A stretch of DNA of 64,000 bases from positions 34,353,465 to 34,417,464 of the forward strand of contig OX419762.1 of assembly GCA_948567375.1 (NCBI GenBank), in the 5' to 3' direction. Positions 42,742-54,690 of the stretch are shown in pieces. The stretch comes from Lunularia cruciata (Eukaryota > Streptophyta > Marchantiopsida > Lunulariales > Lunulariaceae). Made by a program: the position numbers and the translations under genes. Within the stretch, counting starts at the first letter, position 1. Each line of letters starts with the position of its first letter. Below the pieces are notes generated by a model. It did not search any database. It saw only the letters and a list, made by a program, of their open reading frames with translations, and was not told where the DNA came from.

Positions 42742-43920
42742 GGGGGTTTCAGAAATAGTTTTGACGGATGTCTATGGGATAAATAACAAACTTTGTAACT
42801 ATTTCTAGTGAATTCTGTAAGGAGATGAGTCGCTAATAAATGAACGTTTTGTAATTGTTCTACGGTATATGACATGTAATTTGCATTCATTTATAAAAAT
42901 CAGGCACTATATTACGGATGCTTTGGATTTCCGGAGTGAAATAAATGATTGTCAAAAGAGATGATGTGGCTTCTTGAGAGAGTTGCCACGTTTTTTGGTG
43001 GGTGATTCTTAGAGTGGGATTTATGAAACTTTCTGGCGGATCCAAAATGCCGCTCTTAACTATTCAAATTCAATTTCACCATCTGCAAATGCAAATGTTA
43101 TGTGCAAATGCTCCTCTCAGTAAACTAAACCGGTGGGTTCTGTAGTTTTGCATTGGTGTGTTGGTTCATTTCCATAGATTAGTGCGGCGAGGGAGATAAT
43201 GCAAGTTATGGAAAATGATTTGCATCGTCTTGCAGCAACCAAGAAATTAATTGGAGGTCAAGGAATTTTACTCCAAAAGGGCAACAAAAATTTAGCAAAA
43301 ATCAGATTGCAATGCAGGCTCACATTTGGATGCAAAATCAATGGGTAATATCAAGCGACTACCAGCGTCAACGAGCGGCTTTGAGCGCCAACAAGCGGCT
43401 ATGGGTATCAACAAGCTTCAAGCTTTGGGCACCATCGAGCAGCGACAAGCAACAACGAGCAGCAACAAGCAAAATCCCATTTAATCCTAAATTAACACAT
43501 TACTAACACATTATTGAGCAGTTACCAAAGGCAATGAGCAACTACCAGCAGCAATAAGCAGCTACATGCACCATCGAGTGGCTACAGCAAAGACAAGCAG
43601 CGATGAGAAATCTCATTTAATCCTAAATTAACACATTACATCGAGCGGCAACCGGCGTAGACCATATTCACCCCAAACCAGGCACTTTATTGACCCTTAT
43701 ATGTAATTAATGCATTAAGGGGTGACAATACAAAACTCAACATCCCTTATTTGCTCCGAACCACCTCATATGGAGTTTGCTAATAATAAGGAACTTGGCC
43801 ACAACTCCATAGTGTGACTCTTTCTTCCTCCCGCCCACACCCCATACCAATTTAGTCAACGCTTCATAATAATCTAAATGAAAATATACAGAACTTCATA
43901 AAACTATTTCTAAAACTCCC
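42742..43920. mobile_element. DNA transposon T2: second copy of T1, opposite orientation
   Basis: It starts GGGGGTTTCAGAAATAG and ends AACTATTTCTAAAACTCCC, with TA on both sides (42740-42741 and 43921-43922). 42742-43350 matches the reverse complement of about 37230-37840. The minisatellite region is decayed and the GGTGGTTCG segment near 43750 matches 36630-36650. No transposase frame. Confidence 0.8.
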
Positions 43921-44993
43921 TATTACAATGTATATGCTCCTTTTGCATGCTTATTTCTTGAACTCCCGGCCTCATGGCAAGGAGTTGTGAGGGGGTGCGA
44001 CGCAATGCGCGATTGTGAGGGGGTACAAGAACCTACAAGACTCCGTGACTTTCAAATGGTTCCCTATAATTTTAGGGTTTGGAGCAGAGAGGGATGTGAG
44101 TACCGGCAGTTATTTTTCCATGTTATTCTTGTACCACAAGATGGTTCTTATGATGGTTCTTGTACAAAGAGGGTTCTTGTATCGGGGAGTTCTTATATCT
44201 ACTATTTCATGCACATGACAGGGCTTGCAGGATGTGGACTCTCCATTAGTGGCAGATAGGTTCTCTTCACATTTTTTCTTCACTTTTACACCATCAATTT
44301 TGGTTCTATATGTGTTTTTTCTTAGGTATGTTCTTTTTTTGGCATTGGTTTGTTGCTCCGAGGTCTGGCTTATTAATTTTATAATTATATCTTATTAATT
44401 TTCTAATTATATCTTGGGTTTTATTTCTTTGAAGGTGGGGGATAATCCAATAGATTCTTTTATAATACCTCTACTTTGTTCTTTGGCATAGCTAGAGGCA
44501 CCACATATGTGAGTCCTCATCTATCCTCCCATACCCCTTATGTGCATCTAATGTGTTAGTCTAGACATTGGATATTCTAGCCCACTCCTCTACGTGCTCA
44601 TGTCTTCCTTGATAGAGCCACCCTTGCACCTTTACCACACTTGTTGCATTTCCATGATGAGAACTCTTCTTTGGGTGATTCTTCTATGTTAGAGCCACCA
44701 CTCCCTATCTCCTCGGACCCTCCTCAGCCATCCATAATCTCTCCTCCTTGCTCCCTAGATCCACCACAACCACCTTCTCCAATGAGTACCCATTGCATCC
44801 CCTTACACCTTGCCTCACTAGTGTCCTATGCAATCTTGTCTTGATTGTCTATGGGTTGTTGGGAGTTGGTTTGGCATATCACCAAGGGTGAGCTAGATGC
44901 TTACGGATGAGAGTAGAGGCCACTTCTTTGCCTACCACTCTAGACCATCTTCATATTCCAACCCTCTCACTACATGCTCCACCACACGCCTAT
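43921..44993 (+). other. Unclassified sequence with a Pro-rich open stretch
   Basis: 44641-44844 is open for 67 codons and encodes a Ser/Pro-rich peptide (HDENSSLGDSS, then many Pro). That style is seen in the integrase-RT linker of Ty1/copia elements, but no catalytic motif is near, so no family is claimed. Nothing else is recognised. Confidence 0.3.
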
Positions 44994-45488
44994 TGTAAAA
45001 GACCGAGGAGAGAAATAGAAGAATGGAAGATCAAATTGAGATTTTTGAATGAGGGAAACTTTGAATGCCTAGCATGAGCTAAGGCTTGGGTAGTTTTAAG
45101 GAAACATACAAGGTTCTTAAGGAACTTCTCAAGAAGCTTCCTAAAAGCTACCAACTTAGAGTGCAAGCTAAGCTAATCATGAAGTTTCTCAAGAATCTTC
45201 CTTCTAAAAACTGCCTACTTGGCATGCAAGCTAATCTAGTTGGGAAGCGTCCCAAGAAGCTTCTTTCTATAGGCCATCTACTTGGCATGCAAGCTAAGCT
45301 AGTTAGGAAGCTTCCCAAGAAGCTTCTTCCTAGAAGTCACCACTTGGCATATACATTACCCAATGCTTGGAAGGTATCAAGTAGCTTCCTAGATACTTCT
45401 AGAATATTCTTATAATTCTTGGGTAATTTGATCTATTTTCTACTTCATTAGTATTAACTAACTTGTCTATAAAGTCCATATTGTTACA
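44994..45488 (-). repeat. 3' LTR of chromovirus B2
   Basis: TGTAAAAGACC to TTGTTACA, as in chromovirus B, but ~495 bp because it has about four tandem ~60 bp units (CAAGAAGCTTC, then TGCAAGCTAAG) at 45120-45350. It keeps TTCTAGAATATTC at 45397-45409. The TATA box seen in B is changed. Confidence 0.85.
45397..45409. promoter_or_regulatory. Heat shock element kept in the LTR of B2
   Basis: TTCTAGAATATTC, identical to the elements at 11586 and 16774 although the flanks differ. Confidence 0.7.
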
Positions 45489-46328
45489 TATTCCCCCACT
45501 ACTAGTTGGTGATGTCCTCATCACCATGGAAGCTTCAAACTCCTAGATGGTTGTTTGTGCATTATGGAGATGAGAGAGGTTCCCAAGTAGCATCATGAAG
45601 AGGATATTCTTTCCAAAGAACTTTGTACTTAGTATGTTGTTGGCGGCTATGTTGAATGTGGCAACAAGGATACAATCAAGGATACAATGCAAGGATACAA
45701 TCAACTTCATACTCCTCATGATTGTTGAAAGAAACGGGAAGAAGGAGTTGGACACAAGAGTAAAAAGGAAGATGGATTAGAAACAAAAGGTTTCAACTTG
45801 GAAACATGAAAGACAAGTTGGAGTCACATATGACAAGGCAAGGCAAGTTGATAAGCAATATGAGAATGATTTGGGTGACATCAAATGGACCTATCTAATT
45901 AGGAGTAAGTTGACAAACTAAGTTATGAAGTGGGAGGAGTAGATTTCTAGAAAAAAGTCATGACCTTATCATCAAGTTGAACGGTGAGATCACAATGATG
46001 TTGTTCTTGACAATTTTGAGCAACAAGGAGATGAGATTAGATTGTTGTAGGGACTAGGATATTATGGTCAAGAACATAAAAGTTTGAGAGACATAAGATG
46101 GAAGAGTAGCAAGAAGGGAATCTAAAACAAGTGGGTCTTAGCCAAAATCAAGGAAAAATAGAGATAATCTAATCCTTTCTTTCTTGCTTGGAGTTATTAT
46201 AAGCAAACTTAGCCGTTGCAAGACATTCATCCCAATTGCTATGATGAATGTTGACTTAGGCACGGAGCATATCCTCCAAGGTGCAATTCGCATGTTTGGT
46301 TTGTCTATCAATTTGAGGATGATATGTC

Positions 46329-47180
46329 TATGAGCCAGCCTGTCAACCGGCTTGTCTCTCACTCAAGATGAACCTTTGATGGCTATTATGGTAGTACATC
46401 ATGGACTAAGAAGGTAAGGGACCCCAACTCTATCATACTACAAGGCTAACACTCAAAGACTCAAGACATTGCTCAATCAAGAACTCAATGAGAGAAAAAT
46501 AATAACAAATGAAAGGATGAATAGTACCTCCTCACCCTTAGTTTATATACTTGTGAAATAATTACACACCAAAGTTACTAATTATCGGAGTAACTCAAGT
46601 TACTAGCCTAAAAGGCAAATAAAATCAAAAGTTTAAAAGAATATTGGATATCTTAGGTGCGGTAGGGCAGATTTCTAATATAGACTCTATTGGGGCTTAG
46701 CCCCATGTTACCTTTTTTGTTTCTCCCTTGTACGGCTTGATGGTGTCTTCCCATCCTTCATTTTTCCTACGCGGTTGCCTTTTTTCACAAAGAATATCTA
46801 CACTCATGGGAGCATTTTCCTAAGCGTGTGGTCTTATCTTGACCCAACCACTAAGTCAAGGATTCCTTCACATGGGCTATCCTTGGACTATAAAGAATCC
46901 AAAACAAAAAGGCTTGTGGGTCTAAGAGTTCTCAACTCTTTTCTCAAAGCCAAACACTTAAGAATAATACCAAGTCAATACACTAGAATCCAAAATAGTG
47001 GTACTCATCTTTTCCACTTCCTCTAAAGTAAACTCCCCTTTATTCCAACTATGACTAACTCTAGCTAACCATCACTAATGTAGAACCATCCTTTATTTTG
47101 ATATAAATAATATCTCTCAAGTACTTATAATACCAAACTAAATATCACAATAACACATACATGCAAAAATAGGTGTTACA
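46329..47180 (-). repeat. Repeat S copy 2 (solo LTR-like), with an insertion
   Basis: Matches 57331-58020 and 62695-63384. Read on the minus strand it starts TGTAACACC, the one copy that keeps the expected TG. A foreign piece of about 130-150 bases at roughly 46645-46790, including the dispersed motif with GGGGCTTAGCCCC, interrupts it. Confidence 0.78.
46690..46786. repeat. Dispersed motif copy (with GGGGCTTAGCCCC)
   Basis: Near-identical to 42003-42105 over ~100 bases and related to 29640-29700. No function recognised. Confidence 0.75.
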
Positions 47181-47896
47181 AGCCTTGGACAAAGCAAGCT
47201 TAGTGCCAAGTTGCTAGAAGAATGCTTGCTCAAATTTTTTGGTGAATCAAGGATTTTGGTCAAAGATGAGTACTCAAGGCATCCCATGATGCTTGAAGAT
47301 ATTATCAAGGTAGATTTGGACCAATGTTGGAGCATCCATTGTATCAAAAATTGGTGCCAAATGGATTTGCTTACTAAGCTTATCAACCACCACCACAATT
47401 CTTGTCTAACCTTGATTTGTCTTGGCCAAGGATGTGATTACATCTAAGCTCATGAGTTCTTATTGAGCAGATAGGATGGGAAGTGGTTGAAGGTGCCAAC
47501 TCGGTTTTTGGTTACTGGCTTTGTTGCATTGGCAGCTCTCACAAGATTGGACAAACTATTGAACCTCTCATGATATGTTGGACCACCACCATTGGCATTG
47601 TAGGGTACCCAAGGTCTTATCCACATCCATGTGACCAGTGATTGGTAAGTCACGGGCTTCTTGAAGACGTACAAGTCGTAGATCATCCCTGGTTGGAAAA
47701 TAGATCCAATTCTCATAAAATAGAAGGACTTCCTTCAAGGAGAAGGTGTTGTTTTGCTTGTCGTGTGCTACAAGGTGACCTTGTACCATCTGAAAGAAGA
47801 GGTCTTGTTCTAAAGCAGTCCTCAACTTGATTTGGACTTTTGAGTCAATTGACACTATTGTAATTGCCACCATGATGCAAGGAAGAGTCTTCAAAT

Positions 47897-48330
47897 CAAG
47901 AAGTCATGTCATGCCATTTGTACTATTGCACCTAGATTGCTTGGACGTTGGAGTAGTAGTGTTGGTAGTCAAAGGTATGTTGGCAATTATGCATAGACTA
48001 CTTGTTGATGGTCAGATTTCATGTTTGAGGTATTGACTACATGGTAGGGCACACTACCACTTGCACCATTTGCACCATCAAGTGCACCATCAAGTGTACC
48101 ATCAGCAAAAACGTTAGGGTTGGAGGTGTAGGTCAAAATCAAAGGTATACCTTGGAAGTGTAGCCCCAAAGAGCTCACATATTTGATGTTGAGCCTTTCA
48201 ATTCTTGGCTATGGTGGCCAAAAGTCAGCAAGCATCATCTGGAGGCTCTTAGATAGAATGGATGTGGCTTGATTATAATCATTGCCAATTCTTGGTAGAT
48301 TATTGAGTGAATGATCAAGTACTAATCTGA
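47897..48330 (+). repeat. Ty3-D-type LTR fragment
   Basis: Matches 21905-22031 followed directly by 28644-28925, i.e. the LTR of Ty3-D without chromovirus C. The left ~110 bases of the LTR are missing. The junction to B2 at 47896 is abrupt. Confidence 0.78.
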
Positions 48331-49541
48331 TTTGAGTTGTTATGAGTTGATGAAGAATTGATTCCATTAGAGAAGTAAGAGAGTTAGGGGGAAATTGGAT
48401 GTAGGAACTAAGGGTGTTGGTAATATCTCCAAGTCTAGTTGATCATTGGTACCTTGATTGCAGTTCAGATTTCCTTGAGAGTGATCCTTTTGTAGACGCA
48501 CTGGCTAAATTCCCTAGGAAGAGACTCAATTTCAAGCAATGGTATTTGTTTTGAGCTCAAGAGGTGAAAGTAGGGCCAATTTGGTACGAGTTGAGCTTGA
48601 AATGAAAATTTGAACGTGGAGTTGGGAACCCATTCTTGCAATTAGAAATTTGGAGATCCACATCCTTCCAATTGGCTCAAGTGGACATTTAGTGGAGGAT
48701 TTGGCGGTTAGCTATTTACATCAGATTTTACATTAGATTTGATGTCAAATTTATGTCAAGTTTGGTAGAGGATTTATGTCAAATTTTGGCTAGAAGAAGT
48801 TTGACCCCATTCTTGGTGATCTTCATAGCTTAGGAAGTAGATAGATATTCCAATTATATTAAATGCCAAATGATAGAAGAGTTAGTTTGGTGTTGATTTA
48901 TGAGATGGAGTGTTTTGTTTAGCCTTCTGGTGATTGGACACCATCCATTCTCTACTTATTGTTTGTGCACCATGTTTGTGTGAGATACCTTGATTTTAGA
49001 GCGTTGGTGCTCTGGTGTGCTCTCAATAGTGAGGCTAGAGTGATGACCAATCAGGCTATTTATGTTTCTCTCTGGTGAGGTAAGAAGTGATGACTTGTAG
49101 ACTATGAGAGTATGTGTTGTGATGGTAGGTAACACATTGCTCTTTTCTCATAGTGTAGTTGTTATAGTTAGAGCCATACACATAGTGGGCGGTGTTGGCA
49201 ATTTGTGGTGACACTTGGTGGGGATTCTTGGTGGGGTACTTGCGGTTACAATTACGGTTACGATTTGCAGTCTATGGTTACTTTGTCATGACAAAGTTCT
49301 TTGGGGATTCCAAAGGAGATAGCACTACAATACATAGTGAGTTTACCTAGAGTTGCACTTGATATCAATTTGTATCTTAGGTCTCAATGATGGAGGATAT
49401 TTACTCTAAGTTAGAGTTTGACATAAGAGTTGATTTAGATGAGAGTGCACTTGGTGTGTTTGCACCACTATTGTGGAGCATAGATGAGATGTATGGGGCC
49501 TCCAAAGGCTCCAAGTGTTACTCTAGTATAGTGGGTACCAT
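48331..49541 (+). other. Unclassified retroelement-like sequence
   Basis: No motif seen. A 63-codon open stretch at 49387-49578 (YSKLEFDIRVDLDES) is acidic and unrecognised. A segment near 48960-49140 resembles 53560-53650. It may be the internal part of a Ty3-D-like element, since it follows an LTR of that type. Confidence 0.3.
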
Positions 49542-50376
49542 TGTTGTACCCATATTTTTTGTTTTTGATGAGTTTTAAAGAAGAAGTGCATCATTAAAGC
49601 CAAAGGAAGGCTAAATGAGGAAGAAAAGGGAAGAATTGTGTGTTTGGCATAGACCAAAGTTGACCTTGGTTTATAGTTAGAAGGACTAAGGTCACATTTA
49701 AGGAAGTATGGACCAAGAAAGTAAGGAGACTTTGCATTGAGGTGTGAAACCCCATCCAAAGAACTTGTAACAACTTTGCCTTGAGTCTAGCCAATCAAGT
49801 AAGTATGGTTAAAGAAAGCAACTAGCTCAAGATCAAGATGACATTGAGAGTGACAAAAAAAACATGGAAAATGTGTGTGTCAATTGAAGATTGATTGAAG
49901 AATGATCAATCAGCAAAACACTATAAGATTGAGACTTTGTCCAAGAAGTTCTGAAATGATAATGATATCCCATGCTTCTCAATAGTTGTCCCAAAGGAGT
50001 TAGGATCTTGATTTTTAGAGAGGGTTTGACCTTCCAAAGACCAAGAGTAAGGAAGCACATGATGCCACCAAAAGGACGTAAGCATAATACAATGAGGGGT
50101 CTTGCAATTCATTGATTAGATGTAGTGACAAGGATCAAAGTCTTGAGCAAACTTTGCATCACTTTTCTAGCATGGAACTTGAATTTCAGCTTTCTAGGGT
50201 TCATGGCAGAAATTGTTGCCAACAATTGCAAAGACAGTCCCAAGACAAAGGAAAAGAGAGGAAATCCAACTTGATAGATTGACTTGGATTGGAGATTAGT
50301 CTTGGAAAAAGAAGCATGGGAAGTAAGAGGAGTCACCTTCTATCAAAAGTATGATTCTTCATAAGAAACCGCCAAT

Positions 50377-51140
50377 GTGAGAAATTCTTTTAGTGCACCT
50401 TGCACCAAGAATGGGTACAAGGTACATATCTATAAAGACCCAATACAAAGGAGGATAGTCAGCAAAATGATGGCCAGGTTTAAGCCAGACCAAACCACCT
50501 ATGTAACAATGCAACAAGTGGTGTTCTTTCACCAGATGTTTGCATGCAAGGGAGTGAATTGGATGAAGTGTTTACACTAGCAAGTAGGTCAAATGACTAA
50601 TAGTTGGAGAATGGACTTGCCACCCCATTTCTTTGTACCCTTTATAGCTCATTTCTACTTTGGATTAAACCTACTTAGCTTGCAAGAGAGAAGAAGGATG
50701 GTGTCTCACTTTCCACCTAATTTATGAAGAGTCATAGATGGGGACAAGCAATACTACATTAAGCAAGTCCGTGAAGGCGATGACCACAACCTCAACAGCG
50801 GGAAGGAGAAGATAATATTGGTAGACACTCCCAGGCCAAGAAAGAAAAGTAGACCCAAAGGAAGAATATCACCAATATAGCCATAGAAGACAAGAAGGTT
50901 GAATCCAAAGCCAGAGATGGTGATAGTGAAAGACCCATGTTTGGAGGAAGAACTAGAAGGAGAGGTTGAGTCAAAGTGTGAGAACTCAAGAGAAGAAGAA
51001 GAGTTCACTTTGTAGAGTGCAAAGTCCAGTAGAAAAAGTGAAGGAGAACCCAAAGTCCAGTAGTCACGGGATGAAGAGGCTAGAGAAGAGGAACAAGAGT
51101 TCCACAAGGTGATTGATTGCATGACAAGCCTTGTCTAGAG
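50377..51140 (+). pseudogene. Unrecognised coding remnant inside the A2 LTR-like region
   Basis: One frame is readable from 50377 for about 250 codons with a handful of stops, most of them TAG or TGA where a C-to-T change is plausible. It begins with a Lys/Arg-rich part, then FKPDQTTYVTMQQVVFFHQM and MTNSWRMDLPPHFFVPFIAH, and turns into an acidic, Glu-rich tail. I do not recognise the family. The first part has the hydrophobic pattern of a folded domain. It resembles captured host or Gag-like coding sequence more than non-coding LTR. Confidence 0.4.
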
Positions 51141-51935
51141 TTACCTACAGTAGAGTTAGTAGACGAGCAAGCAAGAGATACTGCTTGGCATTCCCAAGGG
51201 CTGCAAGATCAAAGGGAAGTATGCAAGTCATAGTTACAGTGCAGAGCAAAGCCAAAGAGGAGGGAGAAAGCTTAGACAAAGTAACTTTGAAGGTACAAAG
51301 ATCACGTCTTTGGAGTAAACCACCAACCAAAGAAGCGTCGACCAAAGATGAACATGGAAAAGACAATCAAGGAAGATAAGTTGGAGTCAAATATCTATCA
51401 AATATTTTTTGTCCTTTTTTAGTGCAGCTGCAAAAGAAGAAAGAGAAGTTTAATAAAGAGCATCTTGAAGTGAAGGATGAGCTACAAGTAGTGAAGTACT
51501 TGAGTGAAGAGACCTTGGAGATGAGAAGTAAGTTAACCTGAGGAGAGAAGGAAGCCAAAGAACTTTGGGTTCAGGCAGTTCTTCAGAAGAGTTTTGATAA
51601 TTTGCATGAGGATTTCTTGAAGTGTTGTTGTATTGTGGTTTGCATAGCTCGTAAAAAAGTAAATTATCATGGTTATCTCCACATTAATGGAGTAGGTTGT
51701 ATGATAGATCCCACAAATGAGACATTGCCATGTGAGCAATCTATGTACATGTATGCAATTTGCCATGTGGATTACAATCTTATCTTGTTCAAGGGCTTTG
51801 ATGTATATAGGTGAGGGAGAGTGGAGAAACATGTGTGTTTTAGTTGAGGAGTCTTGAGAGGGAGGAGGACGTTAGGAGTGAGAGTTGTAGCAGAGTGCAA
51901 GTAGTAGGGCATCAAAAGCAACATTTGAGCATGAT

Positions 51936-52139
51936 ATGTCCCATGCTTCCGATCTGCCACTCCCAAATCCTTTCCTCATCAAGCTTCATATTTTACACTA
52001 TGATGGCTTACGTGACTGGATGGTGATGCATTTGGGGGTGGTATTCGTGGAATTGGTGATGGTAAACCCGGATCCTATCATCCTTCAGGTGCTTACTTAT
52101 GATCAAGTCTGGGGTTTGATAATCTATGTGCTCCTATAG
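51936..52139 (+). pseudogene. Chromovirus leader-peptide fragment
   Basis: 67 codons ending DPIILQVLTYDQVW and IYVLL, like the leaders of chromoviruses B and C. A degenerate tRNA-Met primer site (TTGTAGCAGAGT) lies just upstream near 51884. No Gag follows. It suggests a further chromovirus fragment inside the A2 region. Confidence 0.45.
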
Positions 52140-54101
52140 TTGGGGAATGCCTTAATTTTTGCTCATAAGCTTCAAGGTGGAGTTGTGGGGTCCATTTTTC
52201 AAAAAGTGAAAAGACTAAATGACAAATTGCAAAAGATTGGGTCTCATGAGAGGAAGTCTAGAGTTTTTTAGGCATCAAGGAAGTTTGGAGAGGACACTTG
52301 AGGATTGAAGAGAATGGTTGGAGAGAAGAGCTAACAAGCTACAATCAAGAGACAAAAGTCAAACAATTTAATTAGATTCTAAGAGAGATATTATCAATTG
52401 AATCAAGAGGGGTAGAATTCATACCCAAGAGGACAAAGTAGGCCATTTGGAGAGCTTCATGAAACCTTTTCCTGATCTGTTAGTGGGGTTGGAGAGTAGA
52501 CAAAGTTCTTGTAGCATTGAGCACAAGAAATTCTAGTTTTAAATCAATCTCAGATCAGATCTGATTGATTGAAGATGAAGCTTTTGAGATGTAAGGTGTT
52601 GGAGAAGAGCTTATGATCAGGTTTGGAGTTTTGGTTACTTCCCAAGTTGTGGTTCTGGTCACCTTATGAAAAGTTATAGTGTTATTAATGATTTGTTTTC
52701 TTATCTTTGTGCAAAGATTTTATATAAATTCCAGAAAAGAAAAATTCAAGGTCTTGGATCAAGTATACCTAGGTCTGTAGAGCTCCCAAGTTATCCCAAC
52801 TCAAGAATTGATCCATATCTAGAGATTGGGATTGGATTGGGCCATCAAACTTTACAAAGATTTAGACAATGGCAAGCAGCTATTGTGTGAAATTTGGTTG
52901 GCTTTGGATTCATAGAGAGTGATATTTGATGCAACAAGTTCTACTAAGAAAAACTATCATAGGCTTAATAGAGCATATTTGTCTTCAATTCTGATTGAGT
53001 GTCAATTCTCCCATCTTTATGGCTATGATTGGAGATTTTGGTTGATAGAGTGATTGCAAGGATTATGTGTACCTTTGACCTAGAAATCTGGAAAAATTTG
53101 CCAAGAATCAGGAGCAAACCCTTAAATTAGGGATTTCAAAATTAGGGTGAAAGCTACAAATTTTTTTTTCCAAGTTTGAGCGCTTGTTAGAGGAACTATA
53201 GTGATCAGATTGAGGCTCATTTCATGTCAATGGAACGTCAATCTCATAGGCTTTCCATTGAATCCTAGAACACTCAAATCCAAGTCATACAGAAAAAATT
53301 ATGTCCATATGACCTATGTAGACTTTTTCCAGTCAAAAAGAAATAGAAGTTCTCCCCTTGGATTAGAGGTTGGTTGAAATTTGAAGAGCAGATTAGAGGA
53401 GCCTTGGAGTACAAGTTGAAATTAGCTTGATGATAGAGCAAGAAGGCTCTAAAGCTCTTTTTTGACAAAAAGTACAAAGAGTTACTGTCAAATTCTTGTG
53501 ATTAGCCCAGTTGGCTTGGATTGGTATGCGTGCGTTGGGCTTAGGTTCCTTCCTTCCAAGTGTGGTGTGATTTTCTCCTTAGTAATGTTGTAAGTGATGA
53601 TCAACAGACCAAGAATGCATGTTTTAATGATAGGTTAGGTTACCTATAATTTCCCTAATTGATAGAAGGAATCTTAGAAACAAGAGTGGAGGGTTCTACT
53701 AGTTGGGTACAACATCTGCTTAGATTAGTAGTGGCAAGTAGACACACAACATCTGATCCATAAGCTCCATAGCTAGGCACCTTGTGTGTTCCCAAAGAGA
53801 GAAAAACAAAGTATGACAACATAGTTGAAGGAGCAAAAGATGTCATTTAAGAAGATGAAGGGCAAATTTGCTGATGCAAGGTTAGAAATTATACACTCAA
53901 AGGCAATCACTATAGTGATGGAGCAAGAGCTAGAGAGTTTGAGAAATGGTGCAGCGGATAAGATCCAAGCTTGGCAACAAGACATTGCTTGTTAGTTATT
54001 AGGAGGAAGAAAGATTGTGAGGTCTGATCAAAAGTGTGGAATCTCAACTAGTACAATATGTGGAAGAGAAGGAAGCACTATAGGCAGAATTTGAGGACGA
54101 G

Positions 54102-54690
54102 TTGAAGATGTACAAGAATGAGTTAGAAATGGAGAGAAGTAAGGAGAAGATAGTTCCAAGGAATGAGCTGGAGTCAATTGAAGCTATTGTTGTGGAGTTG
54201 AAGGCAATGGTGAGTACTTACGCCAAAGTTAAGTTAGAGGAGGTGAGACTACACAAATTGAAGTTGTTGGTGCAAGAGACTAGGAAGAGGAAGGCAAAGG
54301 ATGTCAACTTGAACAATCTTTTGATTTGCTTAAGAGATTGTGTAGATAGGAAGATGTTGGAGATAGGGGACAACATGAGTCTTAGACTAGATTTAGTTAG
54401 ATCAGACTTAAATAAACTTTGTAGTGAGGTGAAAATAAATGCTAAGTGCAAAGTCGTTGAAGTAGGAGTGTAGGTATCTTTGGGTGAGTTACTTCAGACA
54501 TTAGAAGAGAGTGGGTAAGAGAATGAGAATATAGATAGATTACCCATGATTCCAGTTTCAGTTCAGATTGAAGAAGTGATGGAAATAGTGTAGGAAGTAG
54601 TAGTAGTAGTATTAGAAGGAGAAGTGATTGTAGGAACCTCAGGTTTAGAAGCCAAAGTTGAAGTTGACATTGGATCAGATTATTAACAAT
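54102..54690 (+). pseudogene. Coiled-coil-like coding remnant of the A-family LTR region
   Basis: 54102-54473 is open for 123 codons, rich in Lys, Glu and Leu in a heptad-like pattern (VELKAMVSTYAKVKLEEVRL), consistent with a coiled coil. After a TAG it goes on with SLGELLQTLEES and ends with VEVDIGSD, which corresponds to the peptide at 7529-7888 (VDIELD end) in the 3' LTR of Ty3-A. Function unknown. Confidence 0.5.

Larger units (their letters stand above)
44994..47896 (-). mobile_element. Chromovirus B2: decayed, truncated B-family element
   Basis: The 3' LTR (44994-45488) is followed on the minus strand by chromodomain remains (about 45520-45760) and integrase remains. It is interrupted by repeat S copy 2 (46329-47180). 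The HHCC part at 47894-47568 (DLPITGHMDVDKTLGTLQ) is the last recognisable piece; the element stops at about 47896, where a Ty3-D-type LTR begins. RT, protease, Gag and 5' LTR are missing. Confidence 0.82.
45489..47896 (-). pseudogene. Integrase and chromodomain remains of B2
   Basis: Follows the nucleotide sequence of 11669-13190 with many changes; open stretches are short. Recognisable: the HHCC N-terminal module (47894-47568), weak integrase core and the chromodomain region before the LTR. The stretch 46329-47180 is not part of it but repeat S. Confidence 0.75.

Noticed and set aside
44641-44844. Ser/Pro-rich frame as a copia integrase-RT linker
   Set aside because: Composition alone is not enough; no RT, integrase or protease motif of copia type was found within 1 kb.
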